This document shows positions 20,320-28,840 of a DNA stretch of 64,000 nt, in pieces. The position numbers and the translations under genes were made by a program. Source of the DNA: Rhodovulum strictum (GTDB lineage: Bacteria; Pseudomonadota; Alphaproteobacteria; Rhodobacterales; Rhodobacteraceae). The DNA lies in assembly GCF_009649175.1 (NCBI RefSeq), contig NZ_WJPO01000019.1, positions 1 to 64,000 on the forward strand. Direction: 5' to 3'. The notes beneath the pieces were generated by a model that searched no databases, was not told where the DNA came from, and was given only the letters and a program-made list of their open reading frames with translations. The number at the start of each line of letters is the position of its first letter. Positions within the stretch are counted from its first letter, which is position 1.

Positions 20320-21896
20320 GCGACGGGGTCCGGACGGCGCGGGTTGTCATCCTCGGCGCTGGCATTGCGGGGCTGTCCGCTGCGCTGGCCCTGGCGCCGC
20401 GGCCGGTGCTGGTGGTTTCGCCCGCCCCGTTGGGCGAGGGGACGGGCTCGGCCTGGGCGCAGGGGGGCGTGGCCGCGGCAATGGGGGCGGGGGACAGTCC
20501 CGAGGCGCATGCCGCCGATACCGTGCGCGCAGGCGCCGGAACGGTCGACGCCGAGATTGCCCGCCAGGTGACCGCCGCCGCACCCGCGCGGATCGCGGAG
20601 CTGACCGATCTGGGCGTGCCCTTCGACCGCGATGGCGAGGGCGGCTATCGGCTGGGTCTGGAGGCCGCGCATAGTGCCGCGCGCATCGTGCGCGTCATGG
20701 GCGACCAAGCGGGCGGTGCGATCATGGCCCGGCTGATCGCGGCGGTGCGCGCGGCGCCGTCGATCCAGCTTGTCGAAGGCGTGCGCGCCCTGCGGCTGCA
20801 CGTCGTGGCCGGGCGGGTTCGCGGGGTCTGGCTGGCCCGTGCGGATGGGGCCCCGACCCGGCCGGTCCTGCTGCGATGTCCGGCGGTCCTGCTGGCGGGC
20901 GGCGGTGCGGCGGGGCTGTTTGCCCTGACCACCAACCCGCCGCAAATCCGGGGCGAGGCGCTTGGCATGGCGGCGCGTGCGGGTGCGGTGGTGGCGGATG
21001 CCGAATTCGTGCAGTTCCACCCCACAGCGATCGACACGGGCGGCCCCGTCGCGGCGCTGGCCACCGAAGCCCTGCGGGGCGAGGGTGCGGTGCTGCGTGG
21101 CGCCGATGGCCACCGTTTCATGCCCGAGATCCATCCCGATGCGGAACTTGCCCCGCGCGACGTGGTGGCCCGCGCGGTCCTTGCGCAGATTCGCGCCGGC
21201 AACCGCCCCGTTCTGGACACCCGCGATGCCCTGGGCGCGCGCCTGAAGGACGAGTTTCCGGCCGTGCACGCAGCCTGCCTGCGCGCCGGGATCGACCCGC
21301 TGCGCCAGCCCATCCCCGTCGCCCCGGCCGCGCATTACCACATGGGGGGTGTGGCGTCCTGCCTGAGCGGCCAAAGCAGCCTGCCCGGGCTCTGGGTCGC
21401 GGGGGAAACCGCCGCCACGGGGCTGCATGGTGCGAACCGGCTTGCCTCGAACGGGTTGCTCGAAGCCCTGGTGCTGGGCCGCGCGGCTGCGGCCGATCTA
21501 GCGGCGCATGCGGGGCCGGTCGGGGCGGATTTCGCGCCCCCGGTCGTGCTGGACTGGGCAGACGACCCGACCCGACGCACCACAGACGCGGACGAGGCCG
21601 CCTTGCGCCAGCTCATGACCGATCATGTCGGCGTGCTGCGCGATGCCGAGGGGCTGCGCCATGCGCTGGCCGGGATTGCCGCGCTCGAAGCGGCCTGTCC
21701 CGGTGACGAGCGTTTTCTGAACATGACCGCCGCGGCCACGCTGATCGCCGCCGCCGCGCTCCTGCGCGAGGAATCGCGCGGGGGCCATTTCCGCACCGAT
21801 TTCCCCGCACCCGATCCGCGTCTGGCCCATATCCGCCGCCTGACGCTGGATCAGGCGCGCAGCATCCGACGCCAGTCCCTGAAGGTTCCCGCATGA
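20316..21896 (+). CDS. nadB: L-aspartate oxidase NadB
   Basis: FAD enzyme that oxidises L-aspartate to iminoaspartate, the substrate passed to NadA. I start it at the GTG at 20316, which overlaps the nadA stop and places the dinucleotide-binding motif VVILGAGIAGLSAAL near the N-terminus; length 526 aa is normal. Other landmarks are GEGTGSAWAQGGVAAAMG, EFVQFHPTAI, AAHYHMGGV and GLHGANRLASNGLLEALV. The GTG start and overlap indicate coupled translation with nadA. Confidence 0.95.
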   Translation: MSDGVRTARVVILGAGIAGLSAALALAPRPVLVVSPAPLGEGTGSAWAQGGVAAAMGAGDSPEAHAADTVRAGAGTVDAEIARQVTAAAPARIAELTDLGVPFDRDGEGGYRLGLEAAHSAARIVRVMGDQAGGAIMARLIAAVRAAPSIQLVEGVRALRLHVVAGRVRGVWLARADGAPTRPVLLRCPAVLLAGGGAAGLFALTTNPPQIRGEALGMAARAGAVVADAEFVQFHPTAIDTGGPVAALATEALRGEGAVLRGADGHRFMPEIHPDAELAPRDVVARAVLAQIRAGNRPVLDTRDALGARLKDEFPAVHAACLRAGIDPLRQPIPVAPAAHYHMGGVASCLSGQSSLPGLWVAGETAATGLHGANRLASNGLLEALVLGRAAAADLAAHAGPVGADFAPPVVLDWADDPTRRTTDADEAALRQLMTDHVGVLRDAEGLRHALAGIAALEAACPGDERFLNMTAAATLIAAAALLREESRGGHFRTDFPAPDPRLAHIRRLTLDQARSIRRQSLKVPA

Positions 21897-22744
21897 TCCC
21901 GCCCTTGCCCGACCTGATCCTCGAACCGCTTGTCCGTGCCGCGCTGCTGGAAGACCTGGGCCGCCAGGGCGATGTCACCTGCCGGGCGGTGATCCCGGCG
22001 GGGGCAAGTTGCACCGCCCATCTGCGCGCCCGTCAGGGCGGCACCGTCTCGGGGCTGGCGGTGGCGGCGCTGGCCTTCCGGCTGGTCGATCCGCGCCTTT
22101 CGATCCTGCCCCATGCGGCCGATGGCACGCCCTGCGCGCCCGGGCAGACGCTGATGACCGTCTCGGGCGATACCGCCGCGATCCTGTCGGCCGAGCGCGT
22201 CGCGCTGAACTTTGCCGGGCGGCTGACGGGCATCGCCACATTGACCGCCGCCTTTGTTGCGGAAACCCGGGGAACGCGCACGCGGATCACCTGTTCGCGC
22301 AAGACGACGCCGGGGCTGCGCATGGTCGAGAAACAGGCCGTGCTGCATGGCGGGGGCACGAACCACCGCTTTGACCTGTCCGACGCGATCCTGATCAAGG
22401 ACAACCACATCGCCGCCGGGGGCGGGCTTGCGCATGTCCTGCCTGCGGCCCGCGCCGCCGTCTCGCACATGATGAAGATCGAGGTCGAGGTCGACACGCT
22501 GGAGCAACTCGATACCGTCCTGCGGATCGGTGGCGCCGATGTGGTGCTGCTGGACAACATGACGACCGCGCAACTGGCCGAGGCCGTGCGCCGCGTGGAC
22601 GGGCGGCTGGTGACCGAGGCATCGGGCAACATGCGGCTGGACCGCATCGCCGAGGTCGCGGCGACCGGGGTCGACTACATTTCGTCCGGTGCGCTGACCC
22701 ATTCGGCCCCGGCCCTGGATCTGGGGCTGGATATCGACGGCTGA
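21893..22744 (+). CDS. nadC: Nicotinate-nucleotide pyrophosphorylase (carboxylating) NadC
   Basis: Converts quinolinate and PRPP to nicotinic acid mononucleotide, closing the de novo NAD branch. The 283 aa length is standard. Motifs include EDLGRQGDVTCRAV, ERVALNFAGRLTGIAT, the active-site region CSRKTTPGLRMVEKQAVLHG, given here as its first part CSRKTTPGLR, and LLDNMTTAQLAEAV. It overlaps nadB by four bases (ATGA). Confidence 0.95.
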   Translation: MIPPLPDLILEPLVRAALLEDLGRQGDVTCRAVIPAGASCTAHLRARQGGTVSGLAVAALAFRLVDPRLSILPHAADGTPCAPGQTLMTVSGDTAAILSAERVALNFAGRLTGIATLTAAFVAETRGTRTRITCSRKTTPGLRMVEKQAVLHGGGTNHRFDLSDAILIKDNHIAAGGGLAHVLPAARAAVSHMMKIEVEVDTLEQLDTVLRIGGADVVLLDNMTTAQLAEAVRRVDGRLVTEASGNMRLDRIAEVAATGVDYISSGALTHSAPALDLGLDIDG

Positions 22745-22928
22745 CCTGTCCCAGGCGCCGTCTTCTCCGCTTGCGTGGGGTTGAACGCCACGATCCTGGC
22801 AGATTGCGATGCCGTCAGGGGAGGGCGACAACCATCCCGTCTTGGGGGCGAGAGCCTTAGCCGCGTCTTGCCCGGGGACGGCGCCTCGATTATACTCCTT
22901 CTCGATACGCCTTTTGCGAGAGGCAGAG

Positions 22929-23150
22929 ATGGCGCGTGTGAAAGTGAATCTGACGCTGGACGCGCAAGTTGCGGAAACGGCGCGGTCTCTTGGCCTGAAC
23001 ATGTCGCGACTTGCCGAGGCGGCCATCATCGAGGCGGCCAAGGTCGAACGCAATCGTCTATGGCGCCAAGAGAACCGGGCGGCGATTGATGCCTATGCCG
23101 AAGAGATTGCCCGAGAGGGACTGCCCCTTGCGCAGTTTCGAAGCTTCTGA
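22929..23150 (+). CDS. ccdA: Antitoxin CcdA
   Basis: A 73 aa antitoxin of the CcdA family. The start at 22929 (MARVKVNLTLDAQVAETARS) gives a ribbon-helix-helix DNA-binding N-terminus, and the C-terminal RQENRAAIDAYAEEIAREG is the part that in CcdA binds and neutralises CcdB. The toxin gene follows after 12 bases. The pair would kill cells that lose the replicon. Confidence 0.85.
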   Translation: MARVKVNLTLDAQVAETARSLGLNMSRLAEAAIIEAAKVERNRLWRQENRAAIDAYAEEIAREGLPLAQFRSF

Positions 23151-23162
23151 GGCGTCAGGGCC

Positions 23163-23456
23163 ATGGCGCAGTTCGATCTTTTTCGTCTGAAAGGCGGACA
23201 GCTTGTCGTCGACCTTCAGACGGATCTCATCGGCATTGATGCGTCGCGCATCGTGGCCCCGTTGCGTGACGCAGGTCGTTATGCCGCGTTCCCGGGCCTC
23301 ACACCCTCTGTCGACTTTGACGGTATGGCGTGGATCGTCCGGGTTCAGGAACTGGCCGCCGTGCCAAGGGCAGAGTTGCGCGAACCGGTCGGCTCCTTGG
23401 CCGAACATCGCGACTCTCTGAAACGCGCGCTGGATATCCTGATCGACGGTTTCTGA
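23163..23456 (+). CDS. ccdB: Gyrase-targeting toxin CcdB
   Basis: A 97 aa protein of the CcdB family, whose classical member traps DNA gyrase. The N-terminus MAQFDLFRLKGGQLVVDLQTD and the stretch RIVAPLRDAGRYAAFPGLTP match the family fold. The F-plasmid toxin needs its C-terminal Trp-Gly-Ile for gyrase poisoning; here the protein ends in Asp-Gly-Phe, so its strength or target may differ. It is cotranscribed with ccdA. Confidence 0.82.
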   Translation: MAQFDLFRLKGGQLVVDLQTDLIGIDASRIVAPLRDAGRYAAFPGLTPSVDFDGMAWIVRVQELAAVPRAELREPVGSLAEHRDSLKRALDILIDGF

Positions 23457-23664
23457 CCCGGCGTCAATGATCTGGTCCTGTCGAAGGGGTCGAAGCCCCT
23501 TGCCGCGCGGGATGACCTGTCCGGAGCCCCGGCAGGCCATGCCCCGCCCGGTACGTTCGCGCGGGTCTGACCGCGCTGCGAATGCGCAATATCCGAAGGC
23601 TGGCTTGCCAAGGCCCCGCGAAACTGATCGGATTGGCCAACACGGATCAACCGGAGGGGTGGCG

Positions 23665-24279
23665 ATGTCCGAAGATCCTGAGCGCATCACGATACCGGCG
23701 CGCAAGGGCCGGGCCGTGCGGCTTTCGGCGGGGGAAGCCATCGAGATCATCAATACCCATGGCTCGCAGGTCGTCGATACCTGGGTGTTCAATGCCGAGG
23801 ATCCGACCGAGTTCCTGTCGAACGAGCACATGCGCGCCACGCTGGGCAAGCTGTGGCCGGGCGAGGGCGATGCCCTGATCACCAACCGCCGCCGGCCGAT
23901 CATGGTTCTGGAAAAGGACACCTCGCCCGGTCGGCACGACACGCTGATCGCGGCCTGCGACGATTATCGCTACGGGCTGCTGGGATGCGCCGACTATCAC
24001 GACAATTGCACGGACAACCTTCATGCCGCGCTGCGTCGGATCGGGATCAACCTGTCCGCATGTCCCAGCCCGCTGAACCTGTGGATGAACATCCCGGTTG
24101 CGGCCGACGGCAGCACGAGCTGGGGCGAACCCTTGTCCAGGCCGGGCGATCACGTTGTCCTGCGTGCGCAGATGGACTGCATCGTGGCCATGTCCGCCTG
24201 CCCGCAGGACATTCTGCCGATCAACGGTGCAGCATGTCGGCCGACCGAGGCGCATTACCGCGTTCTGGCCGCCCGCTGA
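23665..24279 (+). CDS. DUF1989 / urea carboxylase-associated family protein
   Basis: A 204 aa protein from an ATG with a strong GGAGGGG site. It belongs to the DUF1989 family, often found beside urea carboxylase or urea-amidolyase genes. Visible family features are INTHGSQVVDTWVFN, FLSNEHMRATLGKLWPGEGD, the Cys/His-rich CADYHDNCTDN, and the C-terminal IVAMSACPQDILPING. The conserved Cys and His suggest metal binding. No urea carboxylase is in the window, so the gene is orphaned here and its reaction is unknown. Confidence 0.75.
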   Translation: MSEDPERITIPARKGRAVRLSAGEAIEIINTHGSQVVDTWVFNAEDPTEFLSNEHMRATLGKLWPGEGDALITNRRRPIMVLEKDTSPGRHDTLIAACDDYRYGLLGCADYHDNCTDNLHAALRRIGINLSACPSPLNLWMNIPVAADGSTSWGEPLSRPGDHVVLRAQMDCIVAMSACPQDILPINGAACRPTEAHYRVLAAR

Positions 24280-24486
24280 CGAAACCCTGGCGACGGCCGC
24301 AATTCTTGCCGGTTCCGCATCCGCCGGGATGTCGCCGCAGCACGCCTTCGCGGTCCGGGTGATCGCCGGAAGCTGCGCTCCACCGGCGAGATCGTTGGCG
24401 ATCCTGTTTTTCCGCCGTCGGTGCGGTCCCGGATGTATTCTCGTGCTGGCTCGCCCGCAGGTCGCGAGCGAACCGGTCGGGGACGG

Positions 24487-24591
24487 TCAGGATCGGCGCC
24501 GCGCGATGCCGAGCAGCCCAAGTCCCCCGAGAAGCAGAAGTGCCGAGGCCGGGAGCGGGATGGGCCACCCAGAAGCGGGGCCGCATAAGCG
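24487..24591 (-). pseudogene. Remnant of a VPLPA-CTERM protein
   Basis: About 35 codons on the minus strand read GWPIPLPASALLLLGGLGLL, then GIARRRS and a stop, a textbook VPLPA-CTERM sorting tail. An in-frame TAA at 24594-24592 lies just upstream and there is no start codon, so only the tail survives. A neighbouring frame with MLSYNAYAAPLLGG may be the displaced upstream part. The rest of 24280-24670 holds no gene I can support. Confidence 0.5.
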
Positions 24592-24670
24592 TTATAAGAT
24601 AACATTACGCCGCGCAATCCGGTTTCTGACGCCCGCGCGCGGCTGCGCAGAATGCGGACCGGAGTCGGTC

Positions 24671-26137
24671 CTAGCGCGATTGCGGGCGGGCCAGGCGCAG
24701 CAGCGCATCCAGGTCCAGATCTGCCTCGATCTCGTCGGCAAGGGCGTTCAGGGCGTGGTCAAGCCGCGCGGCATGCTGCGTTTCCGTCGCGCGCCCGCCC
24801 ATCGCCGTCAGCCAGTGACCGCGGAAGCCATCCGCGCCGAACAGCCCGTGCAGGTAGCTGCCCATCACAAGGCCATCGGCCGAAATCGCGCCCTCGGGCC
24901 TGCCGCCGATCCGCAGCCACGGGCGGTCGAGCCCCGGGCCGGCGGTTCGGCCCATATGCATCTCGTAGCCGGTGACGCGCAGGCCGGTGATTTCGTCCGT
25001 CGCGTCGATCTCGGCCAGCCGCTTGTCGGCCGTGAGCGTGGTCACGACATCGAAAAGACCCAGCCCCTCGGTTTCGCCGGGCGGCCCCTCGATGCCCTCG
25101 GGATCGCGCACCGCTTGTCCCAGCATCTGGAACCCGGCGCAAAGCCCGACGATCCGTCCGCCGCGGCGCAGATGCGCGCGCAGGTCGATGTCCCAGCCCT
25201 CGGCCCGGACCGCCTCCAGCGCGGTGCGCGTCGCCTTGGAGCCGGGAAGCAGGACGATGTCGGCCTCTGCCGGGATGGGCTGGCCGGGGCGGACCCAGCG
25301 CAGATCGACGCCGGGTTCGGCGGCCAGCGGGTCGAGATCGTCGTAATTCGCCATCCGCGGCAGTTCCGGCACCGCGATCACCAGCCCGCCCGCTGCACCG
25401 CGCTTGCGCCCGAAGCCCAGCGAATCCTCCTCGGGCAGGGCGCGCGCGGCGTCGGACCAGCGCACAAGGCCCAGCACGGGCCAGCCGGTTTCGGCCCTTA
25501 TATCCGCGGCTGCGGGGGCGAAGATGTCCGGATCGCCGCGGAACTTGTTCACGATCACGCCCGCGATGCGGGCGCGTTCGGGGTCGGTCCAGAGTCGGTG
25601 ATGCCCGATGACGGCCGCCGTGACGCCTCCGCGCGAATCGTCGCCCACCAGCAGCGCGGGCAGGTCGGCGGCCTCGGCCAGACCCATGTTGGAAATGTCC
25701 TGCGGCCGCAGGTATCGCTCGGCCCCGCTGCCCGCGCCTTCGATCAGCACCAGATCATGGGCGGCCGACAGGTGCCCCAGGCTTTCGACCACCGCGGCCC
25801 GGAGCCCGGGTTTCAGCCGCTGATAGGCGCTTGCCGAATACCGCCCCAGCACGCGGCCCTGCACCACCACCTGCGCATCGACATCCGTTTCGGGCTTGAG
25901 CAGGACGGGGTTCATGTGGACAGACAGCGGAACGCCCGCCGCGCGCGCCTGCAACGCCTGCGCCCGGCCGATCTCGCCGCCATCGGCGGTGACGGCGGCG
26001 TTGTTCGACATGTTCTGCGCCTTGAACGGCGCCACCTTGAGGCCGCGCCGCGCATAGGCACGGCAGAGCCCCGCGACCAGCAGGCTCTTGCCCACATCCG
26101 AGCCGGTGCCCAGCACCATCAGCCGCCGCGCGGTCAT
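24671..26137 (-). CDS. cobQ: Cobyric acid synthase CobQ, downstream copy
   Basis: Glutamine-dependent amidase that adds four amides to adenosylcobyrinic acid a,c-diamide. The 488 aa protein has the N-terminal ATPase domain with VLGTGSDVGKSLLVAGLCRAY and KAQNMSNNAAV, and a C-terminal class I amidotransferase domain with the nucleophile Cys in IVGLCAGFQMLG and the catalytic His in GSYLHGLFG. It overlaps the upstream cobQ by four bases. Both copies look catalytically complete, yet one is enough in known pathways. Confidence 0.9.
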   Translation of the reverse strand: MTARRLMVLGTGSDVGKSLLVAGLCRAYARRGLKVAPFKAQNMSNNAAVTADGGEIGRAQALQARAAGVPLSVHMNPVLLKPETDVDAQVVVQGRVLGRYSASAYQRLKPGLRAAVVESLGHLSAAHDLVLIEGAGSGAERYLRPQDISNMGLAEAADLPALLVGDDSRGGVTAAVIGHHRLWTDPERARIAGVIVNKFRGDPDIFAPAAADIRAETGWPVLGLVRWSDAARALPEEDSLGFGRKRGAAGGLVIAVPELPRMANYDDLDPLAAEPGVDLRWVRPGQPIPAEADIVLLPGSKATRTALEAVRAEGWDIDLRAHLRRGGRIVGLCAGFQMLGQAVRDPEGIEGPPGETEGLGLFDVVTTLTADKRLAEIDATDEITGLRVTGYEMHMGRTAGPGLDRPWLRIGGRPEGAISADGLVMGSYLHGLFGADGFRGHWLTAMGGRATETQHAARLDHALNALADEIEADLDLDALLRLARPQSR

Positions 26138-27708
26138 CGCGCCAGCGCCAGAAGCGCGTCCAGATCGAGATCGGTTTCGATCTGATCGGCCAGCGCATCG
26201 AGCGCCGCCTCGATCTGGGCGCCATGCTCAAGTCCCGAGCCGATACCCCCCATCGCCCCGATCCAGTGCGTCCGGTAGGCATCGGCACCGAACAGCCCGT
26301 GCACATAGCCGCCCATCACAAGGCCATCGGCCGAAACCGCCCCCTCGGGCTGGCCGTCAAGGACCAGCCATGGCCGCGCAAGCCCGGGGCCGGTCGTGCG
26401 GCCCATATGCATCTCGTAGCCGGTCACGCGGGCGCCGCTGATCCGGTCGGTCGCGTCCAGCTCGACCAGCCGTTTTTCGCGGGTGATGGTGGTATCGACC
26501 TCCAGCAGACCCAGTCCCGGCGTCTCGCCGGGCGGGCCCTCGATGCCGTCGGGGTCGCGCACCATGCGGCCCAGCATCTGGAACCCCGCGCAGATGCCCA
26601 GCACCCGACCGCCCCGGCGCAGATGGGCGCGGATGTCGATATCCCAGCCCTGTGTGCGCAGCGCATCCAGCGCCTGGCGCGTCGTCTTGGAGCCCGGCAG
26701 CAGCACCACATCGGCCTCGGCCGGAATCGGCTGGCCCGGGCGGACCCAGCGCAGATCGACGCCGGGTTCCGATGACAGCGGGTCCAGATCGTCGAAATTC
26801 GCCACCCGGTCGATCTGTGGCACCGCGATCACCAGCGCACCGCCCGCCGACCGCGCCGGGCGTTCCAGCGCCAGCGCATCCTCGGCCGGCAGCAGCGCCG
26901 CGCCCTCGAACCAGCGCGCCACGCCCAGAAGCGGCCAGCCCGTGATCCCGGTGATGGTGCGGCAGGCGGGTTCGTAAAGCGAGAAGTAGCCGCGGAACTT
27001 GTTGACGACATAGCCCGCGATCCGGGCGCGTTCCTCGGGCGTGTGCAGAAGCCAGCTTCCGACCAGCGCCGCCATCGCGCCGCCGCGGTCATTGTCGGTC
27101 AGCAGCACCACCGGCAGGTCGGCGGCCTCGGCGAACAGCATGTTGGCAATGTCGGACCGGCGCAGATGCGTCTCGGTCCCGGCGCCCGCGCCCTCGACCA
27201 GCACCAGATCGGCGCTTGCCGCGATGCGCCGGTAGCTGTCCAGCACAGCAGGCAGCAGAAGCGGCTTGAGCCCGTGGTAATGCCGTGCGGGCCAGTTGCC
27301 CAGCGGTCGGCCGCGCAGCACCACCTGCGAGCCGACCATCGCCTGCGGTTTCAGAAGCACGGGGTTCATGTGGATCGACGGGGCCAGCCCCGCGGCGCGG
27401 GCCTGCAACGCCTGCGCCCGGCCGATCTCGCCCCGCGGCTGCACCCCGTCCGGGCCGGGTGGCAGGTCGCTGTCCACCGTCACGGCGGCGTTGTTCGACA
27501 TGTTCTGCGCCTTGAACGGCGCTACCTTGAGGCCGCGGCGCGCATAGGCACGGCAGAGCCCCGCGACCAGCAGGCTCTTGCCCACATCGGAACTGGTGCC
27601 CTGGATCATCAGCGCCCGGCCCAGACGCGGCGGGGCAGGGTCGAGGATCGGCACCGCGATCTCGGGCATCGGTGGCGGGGCGTCGTCGGGGGGCAGGTCA
27701 AAGGTCAT
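26134..27708 (-). CDS. cobQ: Cobyric acid synthase CobQ, upstream copy
   Basis: Second CobQ, 524 aa, immediately upstream of and coupled to the other copy. It has an N-terminal extension of about 30 residues rich in Pro and Asp, then MIQGTSSDVGKSLLVAGLCR, KAQNMSNNAAVTVD, the amidotransferase Cys in VLGICAGFQMLGR and GGYVHGLFGADAYR. Compared with its partner it carries an insert after NNAAV (DLPPGPDGVQPRG). The two share long identical runs, for example EPGVDLRWVRPGQPIPAEAD, so they are paralogues from tandem duplication that have since diverged. Confidence 0.9.
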   Translation of the reverse strand: MTFDLPPDDAPPPMPEIAVPILDPAPPRLGRALMIQGTSSDVGKSLLVAGLCRAYARRGLKVAPFKAQNMSNNAAVTVDSDLPPGPDGVQPRGEIGRAQALQARAAGLAPSIHMNPVLLKPQAMVGSQVVLRGRPLGNWPARHYHGLKPLLLPAVLDSYRRIAASADLVLVEGAGAGTETHLRRSDIANMLFAEAADLPVVLLTDNDRGGAMAALVGSWLLHTPEERARIAGYVVNKFRGYFSLYEPACRTITGITGWPLLGVARWFEGAALLPAEDALALERPARSAGGALVIAVPQIDRVANFDDLDPLSSEPGVDLRWVRPGQPIPAEADVVLLPGSKTTRQALDALRTQGWDIDIRAHLRRGGRVLGICAGFQMLGRMVRDPDGIEGPPGETPGLGLLEVDTTITREKRLVELDATDRISGARVTGYEMHMGRTTGPGLARPWLVLDGQPEGAVSADGLVMGGYVHGLFGADAYRTHWIGAMGGIGSGLEHGAQIEAALDALADQIETDLDLDALLALAR

Positions 27709-27766
27709 CGCGCAGTCCTTGTCAGGCCGCGGGTGATGCGGCCCGGGCCGGGCCCTGTCAAGCCGC

Positions 27767-28387
27767 TCAGAACTCGACCCCCGGCTGGCCCCTGATCCCG
27801 GCCCGGAACGGATGCCGGACCAGCGTCATCTCGGTGACCAGGTCCGCCGCCTCGATCAGCGCCTCGGGGGCGTTGCGGCCGGTCAGCACGACATGGGTCA
27901 TGGGCGGTTTCTCGTCCCGCAGGAAGGCCAGCACCCTGCCCGCATCGAGATTGCCATAGCGCAGCGCGATGTTGATCTCGTCCAGCAGGACCATGCGGAT
28001 CGCCGGATCGCGGATCTGCTCCTGCGCCTTCTGCCAGCCGCGTTCGGCCGCGGCGATGTCGCGTTCGCGGTCCTGGGTTTCCCAGGAAAATCCCTCACCC
28101 ATCGCGTGGAACTGGCACAGATCGGCGAAATGCTCGCTCAGAAGCCGCCGCTCGCCGGTATCCCACGCCCCCTTGACGAATTGCACGACCGCGCAGGGCA
28201 TCCCGTGGGCGATGCAGCGCAGGATCATCCCGAACCCCGCCGAGGACTTGCCCTTGCCCGCGCCGGTATGGACGATGATCAGCCCCTTTTCGGCGATCGC
28301 GCCCTCCAGCTTGCGCTCCTGCGCGGCCTTGCGCTTGGCCATCTTGGCGGCGTGGCGCGCGTTCTCGTCGGTCTCGATCCCGGTCAT
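27767..28387 (-). CDS. cobO: Cob(I)yrinic acid a,c-diamide adenosyltransferase CobO
   Basis: Transfers adenosine from ATP to the cobalt of the corrin, the step before CobQ. The 206 aa protein has the P-loop IVHTGAGKGKSSAGFGM, GAWDTGERRLL, VLLDEINIALRYG and VVLTGRNAPEALIEAADLVTEM, all typical of CobO/CobA-type (BtuR) enzymes. It lies upstream of the two cobQ genes in the same direction and divergent from the riboswitch-led cobalt transport operon. Confidence 0.93.
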   Translation of the reverse strand: MTGIETDENARHAAKMAKRKAAQERKLEGAIAEKGLIIVHTGAGKGKSSAGFGMILRCIAHGMPCAVVQFVKGAWDTGERRLLSEHFADLCQFHAMGEGFSWETQDRERDIAAAERGWQKAQEQIRDPAIRMVLLDEINIALRYGNLDAGRVLAFLRDEKPPMTHVVLTGRNAPEALIEAADLVTEMTLVRHPFRAGIRGQPGVEF

Positions 28388-28526
28388 GTCCTGTCCTTGC
28401 GTCTGTTCCGCCGCTCAGGATGGGCCGCGATGGCGCCCGCGTCAAACCGCTGCGCAGGGAAATGTCCGGCGCAATTGACAACCCGGTGTCGCGCTGACAA
28501 GACAGGGGCGTGATCGGTTCCTTCGG

Positions 28527-28690
28527 CTGCCTGCGTGGCCGGAGGTGAAAAGGGAACGCGGTGCGCCCGGCAACGGGCAATTCCGCGGCTGCCCCCGCAA
28601 CTGTAAGCGGCGAGCGCGGCTGTCTATGCCACTGGGGCAACCCCCGGGAAGGCCAGCCAAGCGACGACCCGCAAGCCAGGAGACCTGCCG
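28527..28690 (+). promoter_or_regulatory. Cobalamin riboswitch ahead of the cobalt transport operon
   Basis: Shows the conserved order of the cobalamin riboswitch: GGTGAAAAGGGAACGCGG near 28543, CCCCCGCAACTGTAAGCGGCGA near 28596-28617 (the B12 box region GCAACTGTAAGC), GCCACTGG near 28628, GGGAAGGCC near 28646, and CGCAAGCCAGGAGACCTGCC at 28670-28689. It reads rightwards into the DUF4198-cbiM-cbiL-cbiQ-cbiO operon, so adenosylcobalamin should switch cobalt uptake off. Confidence 0.92.
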
Positions 28691-28840
28691 ATCCCCCGTG
28701 CCGCCTGACCGGCGCGGTTTCCACCGGACGCCGGGGTGCGCGTCTGGCCCGGATCGGCCATGTCGGCCCGTTCGAGCCCTCTGTCCCCGTTCGTCCTTTC
28801 CGATCGCGGCGCTGCCGCTACCGATGAAAGGAGACGACCC

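Noticed and set aside
23484-23501. Hairpin AAGGGG / CCCCTT after ccdB as a terminator
   Set aside because: The stem is only six pairs and no T-run follows on either strand.
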